A DNA stretch of 64,000 nt from Pseudonocardia halophobica (GCF_027922425.1 NZ_BSFQ01000010.1:1-64000), one strand, 5' to 3'; positions 17,715-25,981 are shown, counted from the stretch's first letter. Program-made: numbers and translations. Notes: generated from the letters alone by a model not told the origin.

Positions 17715-18986
17715 TCAGGAGGCCTCCTCCTCGAGGGCGTAACGCGCGTCGAGCGCCTCACGCTGCGCCGTGGCGCGCTGGGGCGCGGGACGGTCGGTCC
17801 CGGCCGCCGGACGGTTGCCCGGGCGCGGCGACGGGCGCGGCGGGGCGGTCGCCGCGGGAGGCGACGGGGGCACGGCCGTGGCCGTCTCGACCTGCTCGAT
17901 CGGCTCGGCGGGCTCGGTCGTCGGGGGCACCGGCAGGGTGTCGGCGGTCCCGCGCGGGCGGCCGTTTCCGTGCCCGTTCGCGTGCCCGTTGATGTGGCCG
18001 TTGGTGTGGCCGTGGCCGTTCACGTGTCCGTTGTGGACGGCGTGCCCGTTCTGTCCACCGTGGCCGTTCGACGGCGCGTGCCCGTTCCGCGTGTGCCCGT
18101 TGACGGCACCGTTCACGGATCCGTTCACTGCACCGTTCAGCGGGGCGCTCACCGGGCCGTCGAGGGGCGTGCCGTACCGCGCCGCGACCGGAGCCGCCAC
18201 CGCCGGTGGCTCCACTCGCCGCTGGTTGGCGCGCCGCCGCTCGGCGGCCAGGGTGCGCAGGACCCGCGTGCCGTCGGCGAAGGTCCGCAGGTTGGTGTCG
18301 CCGAAGAGGCGCTCGCGCTCGTAGGACGGCACCTCGGTGACCTTGAGCTCGGCCGCGGCGACCCGGCAGGCCAGCACGGTCTCGATCTCGAAGCCGTCCC
18401 CCCAGAGCATCGACCCGTCGTCCGGTGCGGGAGCGTCCACCGCCGGCAGCTCCAGCAGGGGCAACAGGTCGGCCCAGAAGGCGTTGTAGCCGTAGCAGAG
18501 GTCCGAGTGCCGCGTGCCGAACAGCGCGTTGGCCACGCCGTTGAGCCCCGCGTTGCCGGTCCGCCGCAGCAGCGTGATGTCGTCGCTGCCGCCGCCGCGC
18601 GCGAAGCGGCTGCCCTTCGCGAAGTCGGCGCCCGCCTTCAGCGCCGCCACGAACGCCGGGATCTCCGCCGGGTCGGCCGAGCCGTCGGCGTCGAACATCA
18701 CGATGATGTCGCCGGTGGCGGCGGCGAACCCGCACGCCATCGCGTTGCCCTTGCCCTTGCGCGTCTGCTCGACGATCCGCACCCACGGCAGCACCCGCCG
18801 CGCGGTCTCCACCGTGCCGTCGACGGAGTTGCCGTCGACGACGATCACCTCGTGCACCGCGGGCCGCACGGCCGCGATCGCGGGCAGCACCACCTGGAGG
18901 TTGCGGGCCTCGTTCCGGGTGGGGACCACCACGGACACGGTCGGATCGTCACTGCGCTCAACCCTGCGCCGATCACTGCGCTGCAT
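17715..18986 (-). CDS. Family GT2 glycosyltransferase with Asn-Gly-His-rich tail
   Basis: A 423-residue protein. Residues 15–245 form a GT-A domain of the polyprenyl-phosphate sugar-transferase type: VSVVVPTRNEARNL at 17–30, VVDGNSVDGT at 49–58 and the DxD motif FDADGS at 98–103. No transmembrane segment is present. Residues 260–423 are a disordered tail; residues 283–342 are built almost only of Asn, Gly and His (repeated NGH/VNG units), then Pro-rich sequence. The gene is divergent from another GT2 gene across a 371-base gap. Confidence 0.85.
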   Translation of the reverse strand: MQRSDRRRVERSDDPTVSVVVPTRNEARNLQVVLPAIAAVRPAVHEVIVVDGNSVDGTVETARRVLPWVRIVEQTRKGKGNAMACGFAAATGDIIVMFDADGSADPAEIPAFVAALKAGADFAKGSRFARGGGSDDITLLRRTGNAGLNGVANALFGTRHSDLCYGYNAFWADLLPLLELPAVDAPAPDDGSMLWGDGFEIETVLACRVAAAELKVTEVPSYERERLFGDTNLRTFADGTRVLRTLAAERRRANQRRVEPPAVAAPVAARYGTPLDGPVSAPLNGAVNGSVNGAVNGHTRNGHAPSNGHGGQNGHAVHNGHVNGHGHTNGHINGHANGHGNGRPRGTADTLPVPPTTEPAEPIEQVETATAVPPSPPAATAPPRPSPRPGNRPAAGTDRPAPQRATAQREALDARYALEEEAS

Positions 18987-19357
18987 CGCAGTCTCCCCCT
19001 CGTCGCACCTCGTGTGCTGTCGCGCTGACGCTTCGGCGCCCGACTTCTGCAGGTCGAGATGTCACCCGGTACTCCGTCATCGCTTGGCTTATCTGTCGGC
19101 CTCGTCGGCGCGTTACGTGACGGGGCGCTGCCCCGACTGCGTGTACTCCGTTCGCACCGTCCCCCGTTCGGGCCCCGGACAACCACGCTCCGGTCGCTCC
19201 GCGGGCGCTCGGCTGCTCCGGGTCCACGACGCGAACCTTACGGACAGTGCGATCGGCCCGCCGACCGGGGGCGTCCTGTGTGCTCGGTAGAGTGCCGCCC
19301 CATGGACAGCACGGACCGCCACGCCCACGCGGCGGAGCAGCGGGAACCGGGCGCCCG
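18987..19357. promoter_or_regulatory. Divergent region between two GT2 genes, with possible 19-codon leader
   Basis: 371 bases between divergent glycosyltransferase genes. It must hold promoters for both; CGCTTGGCTTATCTG near 19080 is the most AT-rich part. An ATG at 19302 opens a 19-codon frame whose TGA overlaps the downstream GTG start (GTGA), but it has no obvious ribosome site. Nothing else gene-like is visible. Confidence 0.4.
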
Positions 19358-20251
19358 GTGACCGCGGCCGGCTTCCCGGGCGCCTACCAGGCCACCGTGT
19401 CCGTGGCCGCGGCCGTCACGGACGGCGAGCGGCACCTGGCCGAGACGATCGGCTCGGTCCTCGAGCAGACGGAGCCCGAGTTCGAGCTCGTGCTGTTCGA
19501 CAACGCCAGCACGGACGCGACCCACGAGATCATGCGCTCCTTCGCCGACCCGCGCATCCGGGTGGAGCGGACGGGCGAGCGGCTCCCCCGGGCCGAGGCC
19601 CGCAACCGGGCCGTGGCGCTGAGCCGGTCCCCGCTCGTGAAGACGATCACGGACGGGGACATCCTGCACCCGCGGTGCCTCGAGCTGCAGACCCAGCCGC
19701 TGCTCGACGACCCCGGCCTCACGCTCGTCGCGGCCCGCCGGCACGTCGTCGACGACAAGAGCCGGGTGCTCGTCCCCCGCCGCGGGCTGAACGGACTGAT
19801 CGGCACCCGCAGCGGCGACGAGGTGGCCCGCAAGATCGTGCGCAGCCGCAGCAACCTGGTCGGCGACGCGTGCAACGTCACGTTCCGGCGGGAGAGCTTC
19901 ACCGCGGCGGGCGGCTGGCGGGGCCGCCGGGACGAGCTGCTCGACCTGGACTGCTGGCTGCGCCTGCTGCACCACGGGGACTTCCTCGGACGGCCCGAGC
20001 CGCTCGCGGCCGTGCGGATCAGCGGCGGCCCGCGCCAGCCGGGCTACGCCGAGCGGGTCCGCGGGGAGCACACGGCGATCGTCGCCGAGCTCGGCGACTC
20101 CCCCGCCTACGAGGTCCGTGCGCTCGACCGGCTGGTCGGCGCGGTGCTCGCGCCCGTGGGTGCGCTGCGGCGGGCCGGCCTGTCGGTGCTGGCCTCGCGC
20201 TCGGAGAAGCGCGAGGAGCGGGAGCGCGAGCGGGCGCTCGCCGCGGCCTGA
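19358..20251 (+). CDS. Family GT2 glycosyltransferase
   Basis: A 297-residue GT-A glycosyltransferase. VSVAAAVTDGERHLAETIGS starts the nucleotide-binding fold, LVLFDNASTDATHE is the usual second strand, and TITDGDILHP holds the metal-binding DxD. The C-terminus is charged (ERERERA) and not membrane-spanning. The GTG at 19358 is chosen because homology begins about 12 residues later and it overlaps a short upstream frame. This gene closes the polysaccharide region; the cobalt transporter begins about 200 bases on. Confidence 0.8.
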   Translation: MTAAGFPGAYQATVSVAAAVTDGERHLAETIGSVLEQTEPEFELVLFDNASTDATHEIMRSFADPRIRVERTGERLPRAEARNRAVALSRSPLVKTITDGDILHPRCLELQTQPLLDDPGLTLVAARRHVVDDKSRVLVPRRGLNGLIGTRSGDEVARKIVRSRSNLVGDACNVTFRRESFTAAGGWRGRRDELLDLDCWLRLLHHGDFLGRPEPLAAVRISGGPRQPGYAERVRGEHTAIVAELGDSPAYEVRALDRLVGAVLAPVGALRRAGLSVLASRSEKREERERERALAAA

Positions 20252-20456
20252 CCCCGGACCCCGGCCGGCGGCGGACCGACCGGACCGGACCTGCCCGTCG
20301 GGCGGGCCGGCCCCTCCGACCGGACAGTCGCACCGGTCTCGCTCCCGCACATTGTTTGCGATTGCCTCGCCGACGCGTTGAGATGGGGGCGGCGCCGTGT
20401 CCGGCGCTCCCCTCGGCACCCGGGAGGTCTCCTCCATGGTCACCATGGTCACCGCC

Positions 20457-21161
20457 ATGCACATGAGCGACGGGCTGGTGAACGCCACGACCTCGCTCGT
20501 CTTCGGGGCCGTGGCCGTCGTCGGCCTCGTGCTCTGCCTCGTCCGCGCCCGCGCGGACCTCGACGAGCGCACCGCGCCGATGGCCGGGTTGGTCACCGCG
20601 TTCGTGTTCGCCGTGCAGATGATCAACTTCCCGATCCTGCCCGGCGCCAGCGGCCACCTCCTCGGCGGCGCCCTCGTCGCGATCCTCGTCGGCCCGTGGG
20701 TCGGCACGGTGTGCATCGCGATCGTGCTGCTCGTCCAGGCGCTGCTGTTCGCCGACGGCGGGCTCACCGCGCTGGGCACGAACATCACGAACATGGCGCT
20801 CATCGGCGTCTTCACCGGCTACGGCGTGGCCCTGTTGCTGCGCCGGGTCGCCCGGCGCAGCCGCAGCGGCCTGGTCGCCACGGCGTTCGTCGCCGCCTTC
20901 GTCAACACGGTGATCGCCTCGCTGGGCTTCGTCATCGAGTACGCCATCGGCGGCAGCGGCGGAGCCGGGCTCGGCACGGTGTTCGCGCTGATGGTCGGCC
21001 TGCACGCGCTGATCGGCGTCGGTGAGGGCGTGATCACCGCCGCGACCGTCGGCGCCGTCGCGGCCGTTCGGCCGGACCTCGTGTACCTGCTGCGGGGCAC
21101 GGCGACACCGCTGGTCCGCAGGTCCGCGCCGGCCACGCCGGCCGCCGGGGGTGCGGCGTGA
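20457..21161 (+). CDS. cbiM: CbiM: substrate-binding (S) component of ECF-type cobalt importer
   Basis: A 234-residue membrane protein with about six to seven helices that captures Co2+ (or Ni2+). In the CbiM/NikM family the mature protein begins Met-His, and His2 with the free N-terminus binds the metal. Here MHMSDG begins at 20457, which supports this start. The best ribosome site (GGGAGG at 20421) instead serves an ATG at 20436, which would add seven residues before the critical Met-His. The conserved INFPILPGASGHLLGG, with its metal-binding His, follows near residue 65. The stop overlaps the cbiN start (GTGA). Confidence 0.85.
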   Translation: MHMSDGLVNATTSLVFGAVAVVGLVLCLVRARADLDERTAPMAGLVTAFVFAVQMINFPILPGASGHLLGGALVAILVGPWVGTVCIAIVLLVQALLFADGGLTALGTNITNMALIGVFTGYGVALLLRRVARRSRSGLVATAFVAAFVNTVIASLGFVIEYAIGGSGGAGLGTVFALMVGLHALIGVGEGVITAATVGAVAAVRPDLVYLLRGTATPLVRRSAPATPAAGGAA

Positions 21162-21556
21162 ACGGGCGGCGCGGGTTCCTCCTCGGCTTCCTGGTGGTCG
21201 CCCTGCTCGTCGCCGGCGGGCTCTCCTACTTCGCCAGCTCCAGCCCCGACGGGCTGGACACGGTCGCGCTGCACGGCTGCCAGGTCACCGAGACCGGGGG
21301 CGGCGAGCAGCTCGACGGCACGTGCATCGCGCAGAACGCCGGCGAGCACGCGACCTCGGGCTCGCCGCTGGCGGACTACTCGGTGTTCGGCGGCGACGGC
21401 ACGGTCGGGATCGCCGGCGTCGTGGGCGTGCTGGTGACCCTCGGCGTGGCCTTCGTGCTGTTCCGGGTGCTGGCCCGGTCCGCCCGGTCCGCCCGGTCCG
21501 CCCGGTCCGCCCGGTCCGCCCGGTCCGCCCGGTCCGCCGAGCCCGAGGACGACTGA
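21158..21556 (+). CDS. cbiN: CbiN-like PDGLE-domain protein of the cobalt importer
   Basis: 132 residues with two transmembrane helices (about 7–25 and 85–104) around an extracytoplasmic loop. The loop has SSSPDGLDTV, the PDGLE motif of the CbiN/NikN small subunits that help load metal into CbiM. The cytoplasmic C-terminus ends in seven perfect Arg-Ser-Ala repeats followed by EPEDD. The loop carries two cysteines, unusual for the family. It is translationally coupled to cbiM and one base from cbiQ. Confidence 0.8.
   Translation: MNGRRGFLLGFLVVALLVAGGLSYFASSSPDGLDTVALHGCQVTETGGGEQLDGTCIAQNAGEHATSGSPLADYSVFGGDGTVGIAGVVGVLVTLGVAFVLFRVLARSARSARSARSARSARSARSAEPEDD
21476..21538 (+). repeat. Seven exact 9-bp tandem repeats inside cbiN
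   Basis: CGGTCCGCC is repeated seven times without a mismatch and encodes (RSA)7. Exact copies imply recent slippage; changes in copy number keep the frame. Confidence 0.95.
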
Positions 21557-21557
21557 C

Positions 21558-22322
21558 GTGGGCGCGGGACACGCCCACCCGCTGCACCTGCATCGCGACT
21601 CCCCCGTCCACCGGCTGCCGCCACAGGTGAAGATCGTCGCCGCGTTCCTCGGCGTGGTGTGCGTGGTCGCGACCCCGCGCGAGGCCTTCCCGGTCTTCGC
21701 CGGCTACCTCGTGCTGCTCCTCGGCGTCTGGGTCGCGGCCCGCATCCCGGTGGGCTGGATCCTGCGCCGCTCGGTGATCGAGCTGCCGTTCGTGGTGCTC
21801 GCCGTGCTGCTGCCCATCACCGGACCGGACCCGCGGATCGAGTGGCTCGGGATGTCGCTCTCCGAGCCCGGGCTGCTCGGCGCGTGGAACATCCTGGTCA
21901 AGGGCACGCTCGGTGTCCTCACCTCGCTCACGCTGGCGGCCACCACGCCGATGCGGGACCTGCTCGTAGGGCTGCAGCGGCTGCGCGCCCCGGCGCTGGT
22001 CACCACGATCGCCACGCTCATGCTCCGGTACGTCGACGTGATCGCCGGGGAGGCCCGGCGGATGCGGCTGGCCCGGGTCGCCCGCGGGCACGACCCGCGG
22101 TTCCTCTGGCAGGCCGGTGCGACCGCCCGCGGCGTCGGCGCGCTGTTCGTGCGCTCCTACGAGCGCGGCGAGCGGGTGCACCTCGCCATGCTGTCCCGCG
22201 GCTGGACGGGCGCGATGCCGGTCCTCGCCGAGAACCGCACGACCCGGCGGGACTGGGCCACCGGGCTGGCGCCGGTCGCCGTCGCCGCGGCGCTGGCCGT
22301 GACCGGATGGGTGATCGCATGA
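21558..22322 (+). CDS. cbiQ: CbiQ: transmembrane (T) component of ECF cobalt importer
   Basis: A 254-residue membrane protein with about five to six helices that couples the ATPase to CbiM. Two cytoplasmic coupling motifs of the T-component type are visible: GEARRMRLARVARG near 165–178 and ERVHLAMLSRGWTG near 203–216 (both of the A-R-G form). The N-terminus is histidine-rich (GHAHPLHLHRDSPVH). The GTG start is one base after the cbiN stop; the TGA overlaps the cbiO start. Confidence 0.9.
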   Translation: MGAGHAHPLHLHRDSPVHRLPPQVKIVAAFLGVVCVVATPREAFPVFAGYLVLLLGVWVAARIPVGWILRRSVIELPFVVLAVLLPITGPDPRIEWLGMSLSEPGLLGAWNILVKGTLGVLTSLTLAATTPMRDLLVGLQRLRAPALVTTIATLMLRYVDVIAGEARRMRLARVARGHDPRFLWQAGATARGVGALFVRSYERGERVHLAMLSRGWTGAMPVLAENRTTRRDWATGLAPVAVAAALAVTGWVIA

Positions 22323-23095
22323 CCCGGGCCGACCCGCTGGCCGCCGCCGACGCGGTGGTCCCCGCGCCGCCGTCCCTCCTCGTGCGGGACCTGCTGTTCG
22401 CCTACCCGGACGGCCACCAGGCGTTGCACGGCGTGGACCTGCGGATCGAGCCGGGCGAGCGGGTCGCCCTGCTCGGGCCCAACGGCGCCGGCAAGACCAC
22501 CCTGGTGCTGCACCTCAACGGGATCCTCGTCCCCGGCGAGGGCACTGTCGAGGTGGGCGGACTGCCCGTGAGCAAGGAGCACGTGCAGGAGATCCGGCGC
22601 CGGGTCGGGATCGTCTTCCAGGACCCCGACGACCAGCTCTTCATGCCCTCGGTCCGCGAGGACGTCGCCTTCGGGCCGGCCAACTTCGGGCTGAGCGGGC
22701 CGGCGCTCGCCGAGCGGGTCGACCAGGCGCTCGCGGCCGTCGGGATGGGCGAGCACGCCGACCGCTCGCCGCTGCACCTCTCCGGCGGGCAGCGCCGCCG
22801 GGTCGCGCTGGCCACCGTCCTGGCCTGCGACCCCGAGATCCTGGTGCTCGACGAGCCGTCGTCGAACCTCGACCCGGTCGCCCGCCGCGAGCTCGCGGAG
22901 GTGCTGCTCGGGCTGGGCCGGACCATGCTGATGGTCACCCACGACCTGCCCTACGCGCTGCAGCTCTGCCCGCGCAGCGTGGTGCTCGACGACGGCGTGG
23001 TCGTGGCCGACGGGCCGACCCGGGAGCTCCTCGCGGACCGCGCCCTGCTGGAGCGGCACCGCCTGGAGCTCCCGTTCGGCTTCGCCCTGTCCTGA
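22319..23095 (+). CDS. cbiO: CbiO: ATPase (A) component of ECF cobalt importer
   Basis: A 258-residue ABC ATPase that powers metal uptake as a dimer. Walker A GPNGAGKTT is at 53–61, the Q-loop lies in VFQDPDDQLF, the signature is LSGGQRRR near 155, and Walker B ILVLDEPSSNLDP ends in the catalytic Glu. The H-loop is VTHDLP. A single ATPase gene implies a homodimer. It is the last gene of the operon, followed by a cluster of four palindromic repeats. Confidence 0.92.
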   Translation: MTRADPLAAADAVVPAPPSLLVRDLLFAYPDGHQALHGVDLRIEPGERVALLGPNGAGKTTLVLHLNGILVPGEGTVEVGGLPVSKEHVQEIRRRVGIVFQDPDDQLFMPSVREDVAFGPANFGLSGPALAERVDQALAAVGMGEHADRSPLHLSGGQRRRVALATVLACDPEILVLDEPSSNLDPVARRELAEVLLGLGRTMLMVTHDLPYALQLCPRSVVLDDGVVVADGPTRELLADRALLERHRLELPFGFALS

Positions 23096-23098
23096 TTC

Positions 23099-23242
23099 GC
23101 ATTATGGAACCATAGTGCGGATTCCGACCGGCTTTCGTCGCGTTATGGAACCATAATGCTCAGAATGGGCCGCCTGGGAGGCGTTGTGGAACCATAATGC
23201 GCTGAGTGATCCAGTTGGCCGCGCATTATGGTTCCATGATGC
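23099..23242. repeat. Cluster of four 20-bp near-palindromes (GCATTATGGAACCATAATGC family)
   Basis: Copies lie at 23099, 23140, 23181 and 23223. Each has 9-base arms of the form GCRTTATGG/CCATAATGC around a central AA (first three) or TT (fourth, the inverted orientation). Starts are spaced about 41–42 bases, close to four helical turns. They fill the gap between the convergent cbiO and SPFH genes. Further copies occur at 49350, 49391, 49432 and 62146. Confidence 0.9.
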
Positions 23243-23245
23243 CGG

Positions 23246-24457
23246 TCAGCGGGGCGGGGCCTCCTCGGACCAGTCGCCGCGGGCGGGGACGCCGTTGGGC
23301 GGGAGCCCCCCGGTGCCCAGCGCGGGTCGCGCCTCCTCCCCGATCGCCGGCACGTGCTGGGTCGCCTCGGCCGTGGCCGCCGCGACCTGCCGCGCGATCT
23401 CGGGGTCCCCGGTGGTGTCGAACCAGTCCTTGACGGACTCCTCGTCCTCCTCGGGGACCGAGCGCACGCCGTCGTCGGGCGAGGGGGTGTACTTGAAGAC
23501 GCCGTCCTCGCCGGGCGCGCCGAGCATCTTGGTGAAGCCCTCGAGCGCCTTGCCGAAGTCCGACGGCACCAGCCACACCTTGTTCGCCTCGCCCGCCGCC
23601 ATCTGCGGGAGGGTCTGCAGGTACTGGTAGGCGAGCAGCTCCGGCGTCGGGCGGCCGGCCTTGATCGCGGCGAACCGCTTCTCGATCGCCTTCGCCTCAC
23701 CCTGCGCCCGCAGGTACTGCGCCGCCCGCTCACCCTGCGCCCGCAGGATCCGGGACTGCCGCTCGGCCTCGGCGTTGAGGATCGCCGCCTGCTTGGCACC
23801 CTCGGCGGTGAGGATCTGGCTCTGCTTCTGGCCCTCCGCGCTGCGGATCGCCGACTCCCGCTGGCCCTCGGCGGTGAGGATCATGGCCCGCTTCTCGCGG
23901 TCCGCCTTCATCTGCCGCTCCATCGACTCCTGGATCGACGGCGGCGGGTCGATGGCCTTGATCTCCACGCGCTCGACGCGGATGCCCCAGCGGCCGGTGG
24001 CGTCGTCGAGCTCGCCGCGCAGCACGTTGTTGATCTGGTCCCGGGAGGTGAGCGTCTCCTCCAGCGTCATCCCGCCGACGACGTTGCGCAGCGTGGTCGT
24101 GGTGATCTGCTCGACGCCGGTGATGTAGTTCGAGATCTCGTACACCGCGGACTTCGGGTCGTTGACCCGGAAGTAGACGACGGTGTCGATGTTCACCGTG
24201 AGGTTGTCCTGCGTGATCACCGGCTGCGGCGGGAAGGACACGACCTGTTCGCGCAGGTCGATCCGCTCCCGGATCCGGTCGACGAACGGCACCAGGAACG
24301 CGAGCCCCGGGTCCTGCGTGGTCTTGTACCGGCCGAGCCGCTCGACCACCGCGGCGGTCGCCTGCGGGATGATCTGCACCGCCTTCGCCAGCGTGATGAT
24401 CACGAATATCACGATCAGCACGACCACGACGAGCAGTCCGACGTTCACCGTCTCCAT
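23246..24457 (-). CDS. SPFH/band-7 family membrane protein (Rv1488-like, stomatin/QmcA type)
   Basis: 403 residues. One N-terminal transmembrane helix (5–25) is followed by an SPFH domain (about 26–200), an alanine/glutamate-rich coiled coil (roughly 200–290) with repeats of AEGQ/AEAERQ, and an acidic disordered tail. Such proteins oligomerise into membrane-organising rings and partner with NfeD-type proteins. The nfeD gene is 14 bases upstream on the same strand, as in mycobacteria (Rv1487–Rv1488). Confidence 0.88.
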   Translation of the reverse strand: METVNVGLLVVVVLIVIFVIITLAKAVQIIPQATAAVVERLGRYKTTQDPGLAFLVPFVDRIRERIDLREQVVSFPPQPVITQDNLTVNIDTVVYFRVNDPKSAVYEISNYITGVEQITTTTLRNVVGGMTLEETLTSRDQINNVLRGELDDATGRWGIRVERVEIKAIDPPPSIQESMERQMKADREKRAMILTAEGQRESAIRSAEGQKQSQILTAEGAKQAAILNAEAERQSRILRAQGERAAQYLRAQGEAKAIEKRFAAIKAGRPTPELLAYQYLQTLPQMAAGEANKVWLVPSDFGKALEGFTKMLGAPGEDGVFKYTPSPDDGVRSVPEEDEESVKDWFDTTGDPEIARQVAAATAEATQHVPAIGEEARPALGTGGLPPNGVPARGDWSEEAPPR

Positions 24458-24471
24458 GTCCCTTCCCCCGT

Positions 24472-24903
24472 CTACTCGGCGAGCACGAGCACGGTGGCGC
24501 CCTCGATGCGCACCACCGTGACCCGGTCCCCGGGCTCCATGACCTGCTCGCCGTCGAAGGATCGGGCGGACCACTCGTCCGGCCCGATCCGGACGCGGCC
24601 GCCGTGTCCGTCGACCCGCCGGGAGACCACCGCCGGCCCCCCGACGATCTTGTCGGTGTGGTGCACGTAGCCCTCCACCGACTTCTGCGCCTTGCGCCGC
24701 AGCACCGGCCGCACCCCCGCGAGCAGCAGCACCGAGGAGATCGCGAACAGCAGTGTGCTGCCCAGCCACCCCAGGCCGAGCAGCGCCGAGCCCCCCGCCG
24801 CGACGAGCGCCCCGCCGCCGAGCATCAGCAGCACGAACTCCCCCGCCAGCATCTCGCCGGCGAGCAGGGCGATCCCGGCGATCAACCAGATCAGCGGAAC
24901 CAT
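24472..24903 (-). CDS. NfeD-like membrane protein (Rv1487-like)
   Basis: 143 residues: two to three transmembrane helices (about 3–75) and a C-terminal OB-fold domain (about 85–143). This is the short, protease-less NfeD form that pairs with SPFH proteins. The ATG at 24903 is preferred because the first helix begins directly after it; an upstream in-frame ATG at 24951 would add a polar 16-residue stretch and would cover the 18-bp palindrome. It is first in the two-gene nfeD–SPFH operon. Confidence 0.82.
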   Translation of the reverse strand: MVPLIWLIAGIALLAGEMLAGEFVLLMLGGGALVAAGGSALLGLGWLGSTLLFAISSVLLLAGVRPVLRRKAQKSVEGYVHHTDKIVGGPAVVSRRVDGHGGRVRIGPDEWSARSFDGEQVMEPGDRVTVVRIEGATVLVLAE

Positions 24904-24938
24904 GGCCCCAGGATGGCAGAGCTCACGGACCGAGGTGG

Positions 24939-24956
24939 CCGAAATGATCATTTCGG
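24939..24956. promoter_or_regulatory. Perfect 18-bp palindrome upstream of nfeD–SPFH operon
   Basis: CCGAAATGATCATTTCGG equals its own reverse complement. It sits 36 bases before the nfeD start and 18 bases after the DUF3097 stop. Its AT-rich core and the absence of a loop suit a dimeric repressor site better than a terminator. Confidence 0.55.
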
Positions 24957-24973
24957 TCGCACAACGGTCGCGG

Positions 24974-25813
24974 TCAGCCCTCCTGGGTGACGAAGTCGAT
25001 CAGCTGCTCGACGGCGCCGATCAGCGAGGAGTCCAGGTCGCGGAAGGACTTCACGGCGCCGAGCACGCGGCGGGCGCCGTCGGCGGGCTCGCCCCAGCGC
25101 AGCGCCTCGCACACGCCGGTCTTCCAGTCCTTGCCGCGCGGGACCTTCGGCCACGCCCGGATCCCGACGGCCTGCGGCTTGACCGCCTCCCAGACGTCGA
25201 CGAACGGGTGGCCGGTGACCAGCACGTTCGGCCCGGCAGCCAGATCGTTCATGACGGAAGCGGCCTGGCGGGTCTCCATGCTCCCGGCCACGAGGTGGTC
25301 GACGAGGATCCCGAGCCGCCGGTGCGGGGCCGGACCGAACTCGCGGACGGCGGCGGCGAGGTCGTGCACGCCGTGCAACGGCTCCACGACCACGCCCTCG
25401 ACCCGCAGGTCGTGACCCCAGACGGTCTCGAGCAGCGCGGCGTCGTGGATGCCCTCGACCCAGATGCGGGCCGCACGGGCGGTGCGCGCCTTCAGGTTCT
25501 CCACCCGGACCGAGCCCGACGCCGAGCGGACCGGCCCCGTCGGCGCGGCCGCGGGCTTCACGAGGGTGGCCGGGCGACCCTCGAGCAGGAAGGCCGCCGG
25601 GCGCAGGGGGAACACCCGTCGCGCGCCGAACCGGTCCTCGAGGGTGACCTCGCGGACGTCGACCTTCACCACCGCGCCGCAGAACCCGCTCGCCGGGTCC
25701 TCCACCACGAGACCGGGCTCGGCGGGGACCTCCGGGATCTCCTTCCGCGTGCGGACCCGGGTCCCGTCGGCGCCGAACGCGCCGTGGTAGTCGTGCGTGC
25801 GGGGTGCGGGCAT
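24974..25813 (-). CDS. DUF3097-family protein (Rv1486c-like)
   Basis: A 279-residue cytoplasmic protein conserved in actinobacteria beside hemH and nfeD, with no established function. The N-terminal third is beta-rich and basic. The central segment IWVEGIHDAALLETVWG followed about 55 residues later by LGILVDHLVAGS looks to me like the Glu and Asp strands of a TOPRIM fold (as in RNase M5), which would imply nucleic-acid processing; this is an inference. The ATG at 25813 gives the usual N-terminus; an ATG at 25840 is the alternative. Confidence 0.8.
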   Translation of the reverse strand: MPAPRTHDYHGAFGADGTRVRTRKEIPEVPAEPGLVVEDPASGFCGAVVKVDVREVTLEDRFGARRVFPLRPAAFLLEGRPATLVKPAAAPTGPVRSASGSVRVENLKARTARAARIWVEGIHDAALLETVWGHDLRVEGVVVEPLHGVHDLAAAVREFGPAPHRRLGILVDHLVAGSMETRQAASVMNDLAAGPNVLVTGHPFVDVWEAVKPQAVGIRAWPKVPRGKDWKTGVCEALRWGEPADGARRVLGAVKSFRDLDSSLIGAVEQLIDFVTQEG

Positions 25814-25981
25814 GTCCGGGTTGTATCCCAAGGGGCACATCGGGTCGCGGGCGACACGCGGAGGGGCGCCCGAAGAGTGCATCACCCCCGCGGCCGACCG
25901 GCCGCCGTTCACCGAACGTCACGCAGCGTCACCCGCACGGCAGAGGCCGGGTTCCCGTCGCCCGTGGTTAGCCTGGCGTTC

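Noticed and set aside
20252..20456. Cobalamin riboswitch upstream of cbiM
   Set aside because: No B12-box-like conserved core is visible and the region is short; only a small AT-rich patch near 20350 stands out.
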